The notes under the pieces: model-generated
Seen by the model: the letters and a program-made list of their open reading frames with translations, nothing else
Told to the model about the DNA's origin: nothing
Database searches by the model: none
Assembly (NCBI GenBank): GCA_964623085.1
Contig: CAZUTO010000005.1
Span: forward strand, 1-64,000
Length of the DNA stretch: 64,000 nucleotides
Direction of reading: 5' to 3'
Source: CAZUTO01 sp964623085
GTDB taxonomy: Bacteria > Pseudomonadota > Gammaproteobacteria > Pseudomonadales > GM7GCV1
Position numbers and translations under genes: made by a program
Shown: in pieces, positions 18,394 to 26,824 of the stretch
Layout of the letters: each line of letters starts with the position of its first letter
Numbering within the stretch: the first letter of the stretch is position 1

Positions 18394-19329
18394 ATGCCCG
18401 CAACACTAAACGCAAAACTGCTTAATAACATACGTAGAGTTTCGCTCGCCTGTGGGTTGCTGCTTATTGGCTCGCTGGTTCATTCACAAGCTCAGCCACA
18501 AGAACAAGCACAAATACAAACACAACCAAAAACATCATTATGGAAAGTAGAGAAAGACGGCGGTTACCTCTATCTAGGCGGCACCGTTCATGCACTCACG
18601 GATGCGGATTACCCCTTGCCAAGAGCTTATGATCAAGCCTACGCTGATGCCGACATCCTGTATTTTGAAACCGATATCGGCCAGGTGAGTTCCCCAGCTT
18701 TCTTGGCAACAAGTACCTTCGCGCTGAGTTACTCCGATGGTCGCACATTGCAATCAGTATTGAGGCCTGAGGTTTATGCCCAAGTAAGCGAATATTTCTC
18801 AGCCAGAGGCGTGCCTATGTTCTTAATGAGCCGCGTGACAGCAGGCGGTGCGAGCATGGCGATCACTGTTTTAGAGCTGCAAAACCTTGGCTATGATACC
18901 TCCGGGGTGGATCAGTACTACTACGAACGCGCCGCGATAGACGGCAAAAGAATAGGCGTGTTTGAATCAGTAGATGAGCAGCTCGCGTTTATTGCTGGGC
19001 TAGGCGAGGGCATAGAAAACGAGATTATGCTTGCCGCACTGGCCGATGTTGCGCGCTCCAAAAACGTCCTAGAAACCATGACCAACCAATGGCGAACAGG
19101 CGACATGGACGGCCTCTACCTCACCATGATTGTAGAACTTAAAGAACGCTTCCCAAGTGTTTACGAAAGCTTGATTACAAGTAGAAACAACGCCTGGATG
19201 TCAACGATTGAAGCCATGTTTCAAACCGAAGAGGTCGAGCTTGTGCTAGTTGGCGCAGGGCATATGGCAGGCACGGAAGGGATACTCAAAATGCTAGAAG
19301 CGAAAGGCTACAAGATTACGCAGTTTTAG
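18394..19329 (+). CDS. TraB/GumN family exported protein
   Basis: This protein of about 311 residues belongs to the TraB/GumN (EreA/ChaN-like) fold, whose eukaryotic TIKI members are metalloproteases. It has a hydrophobic signal segment (about 12-32 from the ATG), a Gln-rich spacer, and the family motifs LGGTVHALT near the N-terminus and GAGHMAG near the C-terminus, which carry the conserved histidines. ATG at 18394 lies 11 bases from GGAG; GTG at 18382 and TTG at 18364 are alternatives. It follows rmuC by 35 bases and may share its transcript. The substrate is unknown. Confidence 0.85.
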   Translation: MPATLNAKLLNNIRRVSLACGLLLIGSLVHSQAQPQEQAQIQTQPKTSLWKVEKDGGYLYLGGTVHALTDADYPLPRAYDQAYADADILYFETDIGQVSSPAFLATSTFALSYSDGRTLQSVLRPEVYAQVSEYFSARGVPMFLMSRVTAGGASMAITVLELQNLGYDTSGVDQYYYERAAIDGKRIGVFESVDEQLAFIAGLGEGIENEIMLAALADVARSKNVLETMTNQWRTGDMDGLYLTMIVELKERFPSVYESLITSRNNAWMSTIEAMFQTEEVELVLVGAGHMAGTEGILKMLEAKGYKITQF

Positions 19330-19673
19330 ATGCGGGGACGGGAGGCTATTTGATGGCTCTTAGTAAGGAGTATAGTGGTATAAAATTAAGGACTGCTTTC
19401 GACCCACTCACAATTTTCTTGTTCCACTTCTCATCCTCCTTAATAGATATCGTTTGTGGGAAATGTTCAATCCAATTGACGCAAAGTGTTTATACGTCGA
19501 ATGAACTCGTTACTTACCTTGACTTGATGCCGAATGTCCTCCAGCCAGTCGACTCTGTTTTCAATGTGCTGGAAAGGTCACTAAATGTATCCCGATAAAT
19601 TCATCTGGCTTTTCCCCGCCGTGCCTTTTACTCTTCTCCCGATAACAACAAGTTTGATGATGGGGGCTCTAAG
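19330..19673. other. Intergenic region with a doubtful small ORF
   Basis: This stretch separates the TraB/GumN gene from lemA. An 82-residue ORF (ATG at 19353, stop at 19598) has a good GGGAGG Shine-Dalgarno 9 bases upstream, but its protein has no recognisable domain. I would not call it a gene without homologues. No clear terminator or promoter is seen. Confidence 0.3.
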
Positions 19674-20288
19674 ATGCGTGAGATACATATGAGACATAAG
19701 AGATATATTCGAAAACTAGCTGTCCTTGGTTTAACGCTGGGCCTGCTTGTAGGCTGTGGTGTGAACAATATTCCTACCTTTGATGAACAGGTGATGGCGA
19801 CCTGGGCACAAGTGGAAAACCAGTATCAGCGCCGGGCGGATTTGGTGCCAAATCTGGTGTCTACGGTGAAGGGCTATGCCGCTCATGAAACCGAAACGCT
19901 GCAAGCCGTGACGGATGCGCGTGCGCAGATTGGTTCTATTCAGGTGTCCAGCGATCTATTGAATAACCCGCAAGCGTTGCAGCAGTTTGAAGCGGCGCAG
20001 TCGCAGTTATCCGGTGCCCTGAGCCGTTTGTTGGCGGTGAGTGAGAACTACCCAGATTTAAAAGCGAGCCAGAACTTTTTGGCGCTGCAATCGCAGCTTG
20101 AAGGCACAGAGAACCGAATCTCGGTGGCGAGGCGCGATTACATTGCTGCAGTGGGCCAATACAACACGGAGATTCGTACCTTCCCTGGGCGGCTCTGGCA
20201 CGGTTGGCTATATAGCGATATGGAACTAAGAGAGACCTACGAGGCGACCTCGGAAAACACAGAGGTGCCGCCGCAGGTAACCTTTTAG
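19674..20288 (+). CDS. lemA: LemA family lipoprotein
   Basis: LemA proteins are helical-bundle proteins anchored in the inner membrane facing the periplasm; their role is unclear. The protein has a lipoprotein signal with lipobox LVGC (about residues 25-28) and then the LemA core with WAQVENQYQRRADLVPNLV, VTDARAQ and YNTEIRTFPG. Both ATG 19674 and ATG 19689 are possible; the first is retained. Its stop overlaps the GTG start of the following TPM gene (TAGTG), and that gene overlaps the next in the same way. LemA plus two TPM proteins is a common conserved cluster, which implies joint work in the envelope. Confidence 0.93.
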   Translation: MREIHMRHKRYIRKLAVLGLTLGLLVGCGVNNIPTFDEQVMATWAQVENQYQRRADLVPNLVSTVKGYAAHETETLQAVTDARAQIGSIQVSSDLLNNPQALQQFEAAQSQLSGALSRLLAVSENYPDLKASQNFLALQSQLEGTENRISVARRDYIAAVGQYNTEIRTFPGRLWHGWLYSDMELRETYEATSENTEVPPQVTF

Positions 20289-21031
20289 TGGGATCACTGT
20301 TAGTTAAATCACTGCGGGCGCGATCGTTATTGGCGTTAGCCGCCCTTGTTTTCTTTCCGCTTTCCCTGTGCGCGCAGCCTAGTTTTCCTGCACTCTCAGG
20401 CCGTGTGGTGGATAGCGCAAATATTCTGAGCGCTGCCGAAGAATCCTCATTGACCCAGGCCTTACAGCAGCACGAAACCGAAACAGCGAACCAGTTGGTG
20501 ATAGTGACCTTAACCGATCTACAGGGGTACGCCATTGAGGATTACGCGAATCGGTTAGGCCGGCATTGGCAGATTGGTCAGGAAGGCAATGACAATGGCG
20601 CGATGCTGATTGTGGCGCAGTCCGAGCGAAAGGTGCGCATTGAGGTAGGGTATGGGTTAGAGGGCGCGCTTACGGATGCGCTGACATCCAATATTATTCA
20701 AACGGTTATTCTGCCTCGCTTCCGTTCTGGGCAATTTCCTGCGGGTATTGCAGCGGGCACAATCGCAATGATTGAGACGCTGAATGGCGAGTATGAGCCA
20801 CGCCCGACAACGACTAAAACGGATGCAAGAGTACAGGCTATCTTCTTTTTTATATTTATCGCAGTGGTCATTTATATACTGATGGGCGCTGGCACGACTG
20901 GTGGTGGCAGAGGTGGTTCCGGTTATCCGACGGGTTATCGCTATGGTGGCGGCTATTCACGCCGCGGCGGGGGTGGTTTTTCCGGTGGTGGTGGTAGTTT
21001 TGGTGGCGGCGGCGCGTCGGGAGGTTGGTAA
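20288..21031 (+). CDS. TPM domain protein with Gly-rich tail (YgcG-like)
   Basis: This exported protein of 247 residues has a signal peptide (about 1-30, ending LCAQ), a TPM domain (about 38-160, VVDSANILS at its start and VRIEVGYGLEGALTD inside it), a single membrane helix (about 185-203) and a Gly/Arg/Tyr/Ser-rich tail ending in GGGG repeats. TPM domains in other proteins have acid phosphatase activity or help photosystem repair; no role can be assigned here. The GTG start overlaps the lemA stop by one base and its TAA overlaps the next ATG, so the three genes are translationally coupled. Confidence 0.92.
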   Translation: MGSLLVKSLRARSLLALAALVFFPLSLCAQPSFPALSGRVVDSANILSAAEESSLTQALQQHETETANQLVIVTLTDLQGYAIEDYANRLGRHWQIGQEGNDNGAMLIVAQSERKVRIEVGYGLEGALTDALTSNIIQTVILPRFRSGQFPAGIAAGTIAMIETLNGEYEPRPTTTKTDARVQAIFFFIFIAVVIYILMGAGTTGGGRGGSGYPTGYRYGGGYSRRGGGGFSGGGGSFGGGGASGGW

Positions 21032-21648
21032 TGCGGCATCTAACTGAGAAAGAGGTCGAAGCGCTTGAGAGCAACATTAGTGAGATAGAAAAGCGCACTG
21101 ATTCAGAGCTGACCGTGGTGGTGACCAAGAAATCAGACAATTATTTTTATATCCCCGCGCTTTGGGCGGGAATCATCGCGTTGCTTATTCCCGTTGTTCT
21201 GAGATTAATGCCTTTTTGGTTGACGGGCGATGAGCTGCTATTAGTGCAGTGGGTGGCATTTTTTGTGATGGTCCTGTTGTTTCGCATTCCGCCGGTGATG
21301 ATGTGGTTATTGCCGCGATCGGTGAAGTGCTGGCGTGCCTCGAATATGGCGCGGCGGCAATTTCTCGACAACAACCTTCACTACACCAAGGATGGCTCAG
21401 GGGTGTTGATCTTTATTTCGGAGGTCGAGCACTACGTCGAGATTCTGGCGGACCAAGGTATTAACAAGCACGTTGAGCAGGACAAATGGCAAAGTATTGT
21501 GGATACGCTAACCAGCGAAATTAAGGCGGGAAATACCTACAAAGGCCTGAATGATGGTGTGACTCAATGCGGCGAATTGTTGGCAGAATATGTGGCTTCA
21601 AGTGGCCCTAAAAATGAGCTGCCAAATCGCGTGGTTGTGTTAAATTGA
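21031..21648 (+). CDS. TPM domain membrane protein
   Basis: This 205-residue protein has a short TPM-like N-terminus (LTEKEVEALESNISEIEKRT, DSELTVVV), two membrane helices (about 38-60 and 68-92) and a C-terminal TPM half with VLIFISEVEHYVEILADQGI. It lacks a signal peptide. Its ATG at 21031 overlaps the TAA of the preceding TPM gene. It completes the lemA-TPM-TPM cluster. Compared with the preceding protein the domain is split around the membrane helices, so the two are likely partners rather than copies. Confidence 0.9.
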   Translation: MRHLTEKEVEALESNISEIEKRTDSELTVVVTKKSDNYFYIPALWAGIIALLIPVVLRLMPFWLTGDELLLVQWVAFFVMVLLFRIPPVMMWLLPRSVKCWRASNMARRQFLDNNLHYTKDGSGVLIFISEVEHYVEILADQGINKHVEQDKWQSIVDTLTSEIKAGNTYKGLNDGVTQCGELLAEYVASSGPKNELPNRVVVLN

Positions 21649-21666
21649 GGGTGTAAAAGCTTATAA

Positions 21667-22278
21667 TTAGCCGTGTTTACCACTATCATTTTTGATCGCT
21701 GAATCTTGATGATTATTCTGTAATTTAATCATAAATTCAAAAGGTTGCAGTAGTTTATTAAAGTCATTTTTGGGTTCTAATATCTGCATGGCTGCGGCGA
21801 TGCTTTCAATGGTGGAGAGGCCATCCTCTATTGAGGTCTTTCTGATTTGGTAGTTGGAGTTTAGCCCGCCGGTTAGGTTGATTCTGGGAAGGGTTTGCAG
21901 GGGCGGGTGAAGGTGTAATATCTTCTTGGATTTGCGCCAACTGGCATCGATCACTATCAGCTGTTGAATGGCTGCGTTCTCGCTTTTGGTTTGGCTGCTA
22001 AGCTCTGTCGTTGCCGGTAGCCAGGCGAGGGAAGGGTAAAGCAATGCAGAGGGTGTGCTAAGGAGTTCATCTAGCGCTTTCTCTGAAAGTGTTTCTGTTA
22101 CGATGAGTGCGCTATTTTTTAGGCAGAAGTGTGCGATACGTCCCGTATTGAATGGGTGCTTCTCCTCTAGAGGGTGCAGTATAATCGCGACCTTTACATT
22201 ATTGGCGATATGAACCAAGGCGCTGCAATAGCAGGTCGCAAGGGGTCGTTCGCAGTTAGAGCATTGTTCTCTGGGCAT
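21667..22278 (-). CDS. tapT: tRNA-uridine aminocarboxypropyltransferase (DTW domain)
   Basis: TapT (YfiP in E. coli) transfers the 3-amino-3-carboxypropyl group of S-adenosylmethionine to U47 of tRNA. The protein of 203 residues has the N-terminal zinc-ribbon pattern CSNCERPLATCYC (about residues 6-18). The DTW signature appears as the variant DASWRKSKKI (about 115-124), and the C-terminal LSTIESIAAAM helix is typical. The replacement of Thr by Ser in the signature is conservative. It is convergent with the TPM cluster. Confidence 0.88.
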   Translation of the reverse strand: MPREQCSNCERPLATCYCSALVHIANNVKVAIILHPLEEKHPFNTGRIAHFCLKNSALIVTETLSEKALDELLSTPSALLYPSLAWLPATTELSSQTKSENAAIQQLIVIDASWRKSKKILHLHPPLQTLPRINLTGGLNSNYQIRKTSIEDGLSTIESIAAAMQILEPKNDFNKLLQPFEFMIKLQNNHQDSAIKNDSGKHG

Positions 22279-22429
22279 TTCTTTAGCTGCTAGCCTAGCT
22301 ACTAGGCATTACATTTTACGGAATACATATTACATATAGGAATGCATTGTTAAATATACATTTAAAGCAGTTATTCTATAGCGAGTTCCGCTTGTATTTT
22401 GTAGTTACACTGGACTGAAATCGCATTTT

Positions 22430-22879
22430 ATGAAATCCCAGGCCCTGCCGTACTCTGTTCAATGGCTTTCCGATGTGGAAGTCCCTTTGGCTAATAAATT
22501 CTATCGTGAGCACCGCTTCCGTGGCAGCGCAAAGCGCCATGAGCGCTGTGCTGTGGTGCGAGACATTAGAGATGAACGCCGCACTATTATTGCCTGCGGC
22601 TATGTTAGAAGCTATAACGGGTTTGAACTGCTCTCTGGTGTGGCAGTGTCGCCAGATCATCAGCGCAAGGGCGTTGGGCGGTTATTATTGCAGCAGCTCT
22701 CGGAGGTGTTTGCTGTCCATACCTATACATTTGCCTATGAGCACTTGCAGCCATTTTATGCGTCATTGGGGTTTCGGGTGTGTGATCCTGAAAACCAGCC
22801 GTCATCGGTTGGTGGGGTCTATCAGCGCTATCGGGATCAGGGTCGAGAGATCACAATGATGGTTTATGAGCCGAAATGA
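22430..22879 (+). CDS. GNAT family N-acetyltransferase
   Basis: This 149-residue cytoplasmic acyl-CoA-dependent acetyltransferase shows the acetyl-CoA motif VSPDHQRKGVGRLLLQ (about residues 78-93). A beta strand with the usual YxxxGF pattern follows (FYASLGFRV). The substrate is unknown. It begins 151 bases from divergent tapT and ends 32 bases before the VF530-type gene, so it may be co-transcribed with it. Confidence 0.88.
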   Translation: MKSQALPYSVQWLSDVEVPLANKFYREHRFRGSAKRHERCAVVRDIRDERRTIIACGYVRSYNGFELLSGVAVSPDHQRKGVGRLLLQQLSEVFAVHTYTFAYEHLQPFYASLGFRVCDPENQPSSVGGVYQRYRDQGREITMMVYEPK

Positions 22880-22911
22880 GCATTTATATACTCTTTTGGA
22901 GATAGATTTTT

Positions 22912-23517
22912 TTGAGCGAAAGTATGAGCGACGATATCAATTACAAGAATAATCCACTTCATGGCCTTAGCCTGAAGAATATGCTGATTGAGATTGTCGA
23001 TCACTACGGGTTTGCGATTCTTTATGCCTATCTGCGCATCAATTGCTTTGATAAAAATCCGGACATTGCGTCGAGCGTGAAGTTTTTGAAGAAGACCGAT
23101 TGGGCGCGGGAGAAGGTCGAATCCTTTTATCTGTATCAATACAAAAATTTGCCGCGTTGTTCTAGGGAACAGTTTGAGCTGTCGCCTCGGGATCGCGTTG
23201 TACCAGAGGGGCAAGAGCCGGGTGAGCCTGCGGAGCTCAGCTTCGAAGAAGCGGAAGAGTTACAAGATGAGCGTGCGCGCAAAGCGGCGGCGTTTAATCG
23301 CGGTCGCTCGCGACATCGCTCTGGTTCGTCTGGAAAGGATTCTGGCTCGCAGAACAGAAAGCGCAGCGGCGAGCGAAGAGGCGTCAGTGCCGGCGATGAA
23401 GCTGGCTATGCGACCTTGAAGCGAAGACGCCAGAATGAGGGTCACGGAAGTGAAGGCTCTTCATCAAGCGGGCCCGCAGACCCCTGGGCAACTGCCAAGC
23501 CGAAGCCTCAAAGTTAG
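22912..23517 (+). CDS. VF530-type DNA-binding protein with basic tail
   Basis: Residues about 8-75 form a VF530 (DUF2132) domain, a small helical fold named from a Vibrio fischeri protein and annotated as DNA-binding, with DPLHGLTL-like NPLHGLSLKNML and the INCFDKNPDIASSVKFLKKTDWAREKVE segment. Most family members stop there. Here a further 125 residues follow: an acidic stretch (about 95-115) and then a low-complexity Arg/Ser/Gly/Lys-rich tail. TTG at 22912 has GGAGA spaced 9 bases upstream; ATG at 22924 is the alternative. The stop codon lies within the first of two tandem hairpins. Confidence 0.85.
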   Translation: MSESMSDDINYKNNPLHGLSLKNMLIEIVDHYGFAILYAYLRINCFDKNPDIASSVKFLKKTDWAREKVESFYLYQYKNLPRCSREQFELSPRDRVVPEGQEPGEPAELSFEEAEELQDERARKAAAFNRGRSRHRSGSSGKDSGSQNRKRSGERRGVSAGDEAGYATLKRRRQNEGHGSEGSSSSGPADPWATAKPKPQS

Positions 23518-23553
23518 GCTTAGATATTAAAGCCTCAAAGTTAGGCTTAGATA
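23503..23553. repeat. Tandem duplicated hairpin
   Basis: A 24-base unit occurs twice with a 27-base period (23503-23526 and 23530-23553). Each copy contains the inverted repeat AAGCCT...AGGCTT with a 7-base loop. The first copy spans the end and stop codon of the VF530-type gene, the second abuts the end of the convergent ABC gene. It may act as a transcript end or protect the 3' end, but there is no T-run. Confidence 0.85.
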
Positions 23554-23554
23554 C

Positions 23555-24382
23555 TTACTGCCTGATGTGTTTTGGCCGCCGAATAGCGCGGCTGGGTGTG
23601 CAGTTGGCAGTGATGCGCCCATCTTCTTCTGTTAGCTGCATCGGTATTTCAAACAGGTTGGATATTTTTTCGTCAGTGAGCAATTCGCTGCGTTCACCGG
23701 CTTCTACTAGCTGTCTGTCTTTGAGAAAAACAAACCAGTCTATCTCAGGCAGAATTTCATGCAGGTGATGTGTGACCAGAACGATTTTTTTGCCTGAAGC
23801 AATCAGTTCGGACAGCGTCTCTAGGTATTGATAGCTCGCTTTGATGTCCAAGCCCGCAGTGGGTTCATCAAGAATTAGGTACTCTGGGTTATGGATGAGC
23901 GATCTTGCCAGCAGGCAGCGTCGTTGCTCTCCGGTAGACAGTGCGGCAAAGAGCGTGTCGGTTAAGTGGCCTATGCCGACAAATTTTATATAGCGTCGCG
24001 CGGTTTCTTTTTGTTCTTCGGTGTAGGTCTGATGAAAGTAAGTCGTCAGACTGGAATAGAACGCCGAAATAACCACCTGGTATACGCTTGAGCCTTTGTC
24101 GATTCTCGTTTGTAGCTCGTGGGATACGAGGCCCATTTCTAAACGGAGCTTGTCTCTCTCGCGTGCGGCTTGGCCGAGGATGTTAAAAACAGAGTTCTCG
24201 CTACCTTCGGGGTAGAGATCTCTGGCGATGAGCTTGAGGAGGGTGGATTTGCCTGAGCCGTTGGGGCCGATCACTGCCGAACTTCGGTCTGATGGTATGG
24301 TTAATGACAGGTCTGAAAATACTTCGTAGCGCCCACATTTGACCTGGACGTTCTTCATTTCAATCAGAGCATGTTGTGACAT
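23555..24382 (-). CDS. ABC transporter ATP-binding protein
   Basis: This 275-residue ABC ATPase has Walker A GPNGSGKST (about 39-47), the signature LSTGEQRRCLLAR, Walker B YLILDEPTAGLD and the switch histidine in THHLHE. The sequence resembles the stand-alone ModF/YlmA-like ATPases. No permease or binding-protein gene is adjacent, so the partner is unknown, and the protein may not be a transporter subunit at all. The C-terminal 40 residues are basic and specific to this protein. It lies downstream of the cytochrome fusion on the same strand, separated by an inverted repeat. Confidence 0.9.
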   Translation of the reverse strand: MSQHALIEMKNVQVKCGRYEVFSDLSLTIPSDRSSAVIGPNGSGKSTLLKLIARDLYPEGSENSVFNILGQAARERDKLRLEMGLVSHELQTRIDKGSSVYQVVISAFYSSLTTYFHQTYTEEQKETARRYIKFVGIGHLTDTLFAALSTGEQRRCLLARSLIHNPEYLILDEPTAGLDIKASYQYLETLSELIASGKKIVLVTHHLHEILPEIDWFVFLKDRQLVEAGERSELLTDEKISNLFEIPMQLTEEDGRITANCTPSRAIRRPKHIRQ

Positions 24383-24482
24383 TTGCAGCGATTCCTCGTG
24401 GCACTTTTATCGCATGATTGTAGTGTGATTTCCCACTGGTTAGCGAAAAATCTTCAGCTGATTGGATGCCAGAAGAGCAGAT

Positions 24483-24518
24483 ACCTAGGCGCGGTCATTG
24501 TTGAGCCAGCGCCTAGGT
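24483..24518. repeat. Inverted repeat, 10-bp arms
   Basis: ACCTAGGCGC (24483-24492) and GCGCCTAGGT (24509-24518) are perfect complements around a 16-base loop. It lies between the stop of the cytochrome fusion gene and the ABC gene. No T-run follows on either strand, so it is either a Rho-dependent or weak transcript end, or a protein-binding site. Confidence 0.7.
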
Positions 24519-24542
24519 AGCTATTGTTATCAGCAGTAGGTA

Positions 24543-25766
24543 TTAGTTCGCCAAACTGTTGATATAAGACACGACGTCGTTAAGCGCTTCGTCGTCTGGC
24601 AATAGCTTCGCAAAAGCAGCCATTTGAGCACCAAAATTATCGTCTGGCTTGTGGCCGCGCAAGCCAGCACGGAATTTCTCCAGCTGCGCTACGAGATACC
24701 AGTCCGTCATTCCCGCTAGGCGTGGCGCATTGAATTGTTCGTTGCCCATCGCATCTGCGCCATGACAGGTTGTGCACATCTGACCAAAGAGGCTTTCACC
24801 GCGCGCTACATCACCGGTGATGGTTGGTGTAGCAGGAGTGTCTTCCAAGGTGCCTATGTGCTCGACAAAGCTCGCGAGTGTGGTTGGAGTGAAATCCTTG
24901 ATATGGAAGTTCATTTGCTTCGCCCAGCGCTCGTGTTCGCCCGAACCACGAAAATCATTTCTAAAGTTTTCGAGTTGGCGTGCGATATACCAATCGTGCT
25001 GCCCGCTTATTTTTGGTGCGTGATCGGGCGCGCTACCTTGGCCATTTTCAGCATGGCAGGGTAGGCATGCGCCTGTATAGGGGCTTCTTGCGCCACCGCC
25101 GCCACCCATTGCGCCACCAGGGCCCATCGCGCCAGCACCCATGCCGGCACCACCCATACCGCCTGCAGCTGCTGCGGATTCTTCGGTGAGTGCTACGCGA
25201 ACAATACCTGGGTACTCAGTATTTTCCCGAGGGATTATCCAGTTCGAGAGTGATTCGTCTGTTTCGCTACAATCGGTTAAGAAGACTTCGCGGCGTAAAT
25301 TACTGCCCGCGTTGCGGCTTTCTGTCCCCGCGGAAAGACATAGGTTCTCAGCAGCGTTGCTACTGATTTGCACTTTGCCATCGTCGCGGAAATCAAATAC
25401 TTGCAAAGCTGAGTCGGAACACTCGGTCAGTCTTAAAGAGGTACCTGCCTCGGCGCTGTCTGCTTGCACGCAGGTATCGAAATCAGGGCTGTAGATATTG
25501 CCTGCGCTGGGGGTGTCGACTTTGTATGTGCCATCGCGCCACCAGCCTTCTTTACATGAGTGAACAATGACGGCTTGAGTTGGGTCAGTAGTGGAGGCAT
25601 AGCCTTCCAAATCTAGACAGTATCGATCCTTTTCATCGAGCGGATCGAGAAGCATAAAGTTGTCGCCGATATACTCCTGAGCTTGGCTGAATGTAGAAAA
25701 AAACAAGCTAGAAATAAAAATAACTATACTTAATAAATAATTGTTTTTTAATAGGTTTAATTTCAA
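24543..25766 (-). CDS. Lectin-like (RICIN-type) and di-haem cytochrome c fusion
   Basis: This 407-residue exported protein has a signal peptide (about 1-30, ending FSQAQ). Residues about 33-178 form a cysteine-containing beta-trefoil-like domain with three repeats, each around a YCLDL, DTCVQAD or NLCLSAG strand. A Gly/Met/Ala-rich linker follows (about 198-227), then two cytochrome c domains with haem motifs CLPCH (234-238) and CTTCH (331-335). Each is followed by the class I c-type pattern APxxxGxxDWYxxxQLxxFR, as in cytochrome c4/c5-like proteins. It would carry electrons in the periplasm, while the trefoil may bind a sugar or another protein. A related lone trefoil gene is at 51162. It appears to be a single gene. 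Confidence 0.9.
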   Translation of the reverse strand: MKLNLLKNNYLLSIVIFISSLFFSTFSQAQEYIGDNFMLLDPLDEKDRYCLDLEGYASTTDPTQAVIVHSCKEGWWRDGTYKVDTPSAGNIYSPDFDTCVQADSAEAGTSLRLTECSDSALQVFDFRDDGKVQISSNAAENLCLSAGTESRNAGSNLRREVFLTDCSETDESLSNWIIPRENTEYPGIVRVALTEESAAAAGGMGGAGMGAGAMGPGGAMGGGGGARSPYTGACLPCHAENGQGSAPDHAPKISGQHDWYIARQLENFRNDFRGSGEHERWAKQMNFHIKDFTPTTLASFVEHIGTLEDTPATPTITGDVARGESLFGQMCTTCHGADAMGNEQFNAPRLAGMTDWYLVAQLEKFRAGLRGHKPDDNFGAQMAAFAKLLPDDEALNDVVSYINSLAN

Positions 25767-25951
25767 TTTAGTGACCCCCTTGTTTGTATCACCAATCGTA
25801 TTCTTACGCTTCTATCAATGCACAGAATACGTCCTTGCTGTAATTCTAACCTGCATGTTTGTTAAGAAGGGTAACTTCTTTTACAGGTACTCTAATGAGC
25901 AATGATTGGATACCTCATAGTGGCTATTAAAGGTGACCATTACAGTGACTA

Positions 25952-26704
25952 TTAAAGTTGGCCATTAAGACGCCAATCATACTTGCTGTATTTGATTGTA
26001 AATGCGCTCTCGCGAAGCAGAATTGCGACCTCATCGTCCGCGATAAATTGCGCGATGTATTGTTGCAGGCTCAACCCCGTTGCAGTGAAATCTTTGGTAA
26101 ACCATCCAAATATTTTGGATAGATAAGCGGTTTTGTTTTCAAGATCAAATCGGTTTTTGGTTGGGTCGTTAATAAAATCAATGGCGTTTTCATTTAGCTG
26201 TTGCTCTAGCGCTTTGGCGGTATAGGCTTCAGAACGCAATTTTGGGCACGAGGTTGCTGAGCACACTAGGGCGAAGTGAATGCGTGGTTCGCCCAATGAG
26301 CGGATCACTTTGTGTTCAAAGTGGTAGAGGTTCATGCGTTTGCCAGCGATATCGTATTTATCACCGTAAAACAGACGAAATTTGCCAACCAAGGTTGTTG
26401 GCGACCGACCTCTCAGAATGCCTTGGATGGATAACGCGTTGTAGGCATTGATGTAAAAGGCGAGGGTCTCTTCTGCAGATTGAAAACGCTCGATACGCTC
26501 GTTGGCGATTTGATTCCAATAGGCCTTTAATTGGTCGGACTTCGCTAGCAAGGCGTAATTGACCTGGCCGTCAGCCACTGCCTCGCCGAGCGCTTGGCTT
26601 AGCGCTTTGGTGAGGCCTGTACTTGGGCTCGGGCTTGGGTCTGGGTTTGTACCTGTATGTCCGTCGCTAGAAGTCATCGCTTGAGCTGCATATTTGTGTT
26701 GCAT
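25952..26704 (-). CDS. DUF547 domain protein
   Basis: This 250-residue protein contains a DUF547 domain (about 50-235). The family-typical parts are LAFYINAYNALSIQGIL, the YHFEHKVIRSLGEPRIHFALVCSATSCPKLR core with its conserved Cys pair, and LSKIFGWFTKDF. The fold has a papain-like arrangement of conserved residues, but no activity is established. DUF547 proteins usually have a signal peptide; this one starts with a polar Ser/Pro/Asp-rich stretch of about 30 residues and none is seen, so it may be cytoplasmic or the start may be wrong. It is a single gene. Confidence 0.88.
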   Translation of the reverse strand: MQHKYAAQAMTSSDGHTGTNPDPSPSPSTGLTKALSQALGEAVADGQVNYALLAKSDQLKAYWNQIANERIERFQSAEETLAFYINAYNALSIQGILRGRSPTTLVGKFRLFYGDKYDIAGKRMNLYHFEHKVIRSLGEPRIHFALVCSATSCPKLRSEAYTAKALEQQLNENAIDFINDPTKNRFDLENKTAYLSKIFGWFTKDFTATGLSLQQYIAQFIADDEVAILLRESAFTIKYSKYDWRLNGQL

Positions 26705-26824
26705 CTTTTGGTCGAAAAAAAGCCATCGAATTAAACGCCATCAAAAAGTATTTCGAAAAGTATTTTGAGCGGTTCCCTGTAGACGATTAGAATCTTTTTT
26801 CAATTATCTAGCAAAGAGAATCGA

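Noticed and set aside
19353..19598. 82-residue ORF with a good Shine-Dalgarno
   Set aside because: No domain, unusual composition and no support beyond the ribosome-binding-like site; described only as part of the intergenic region.
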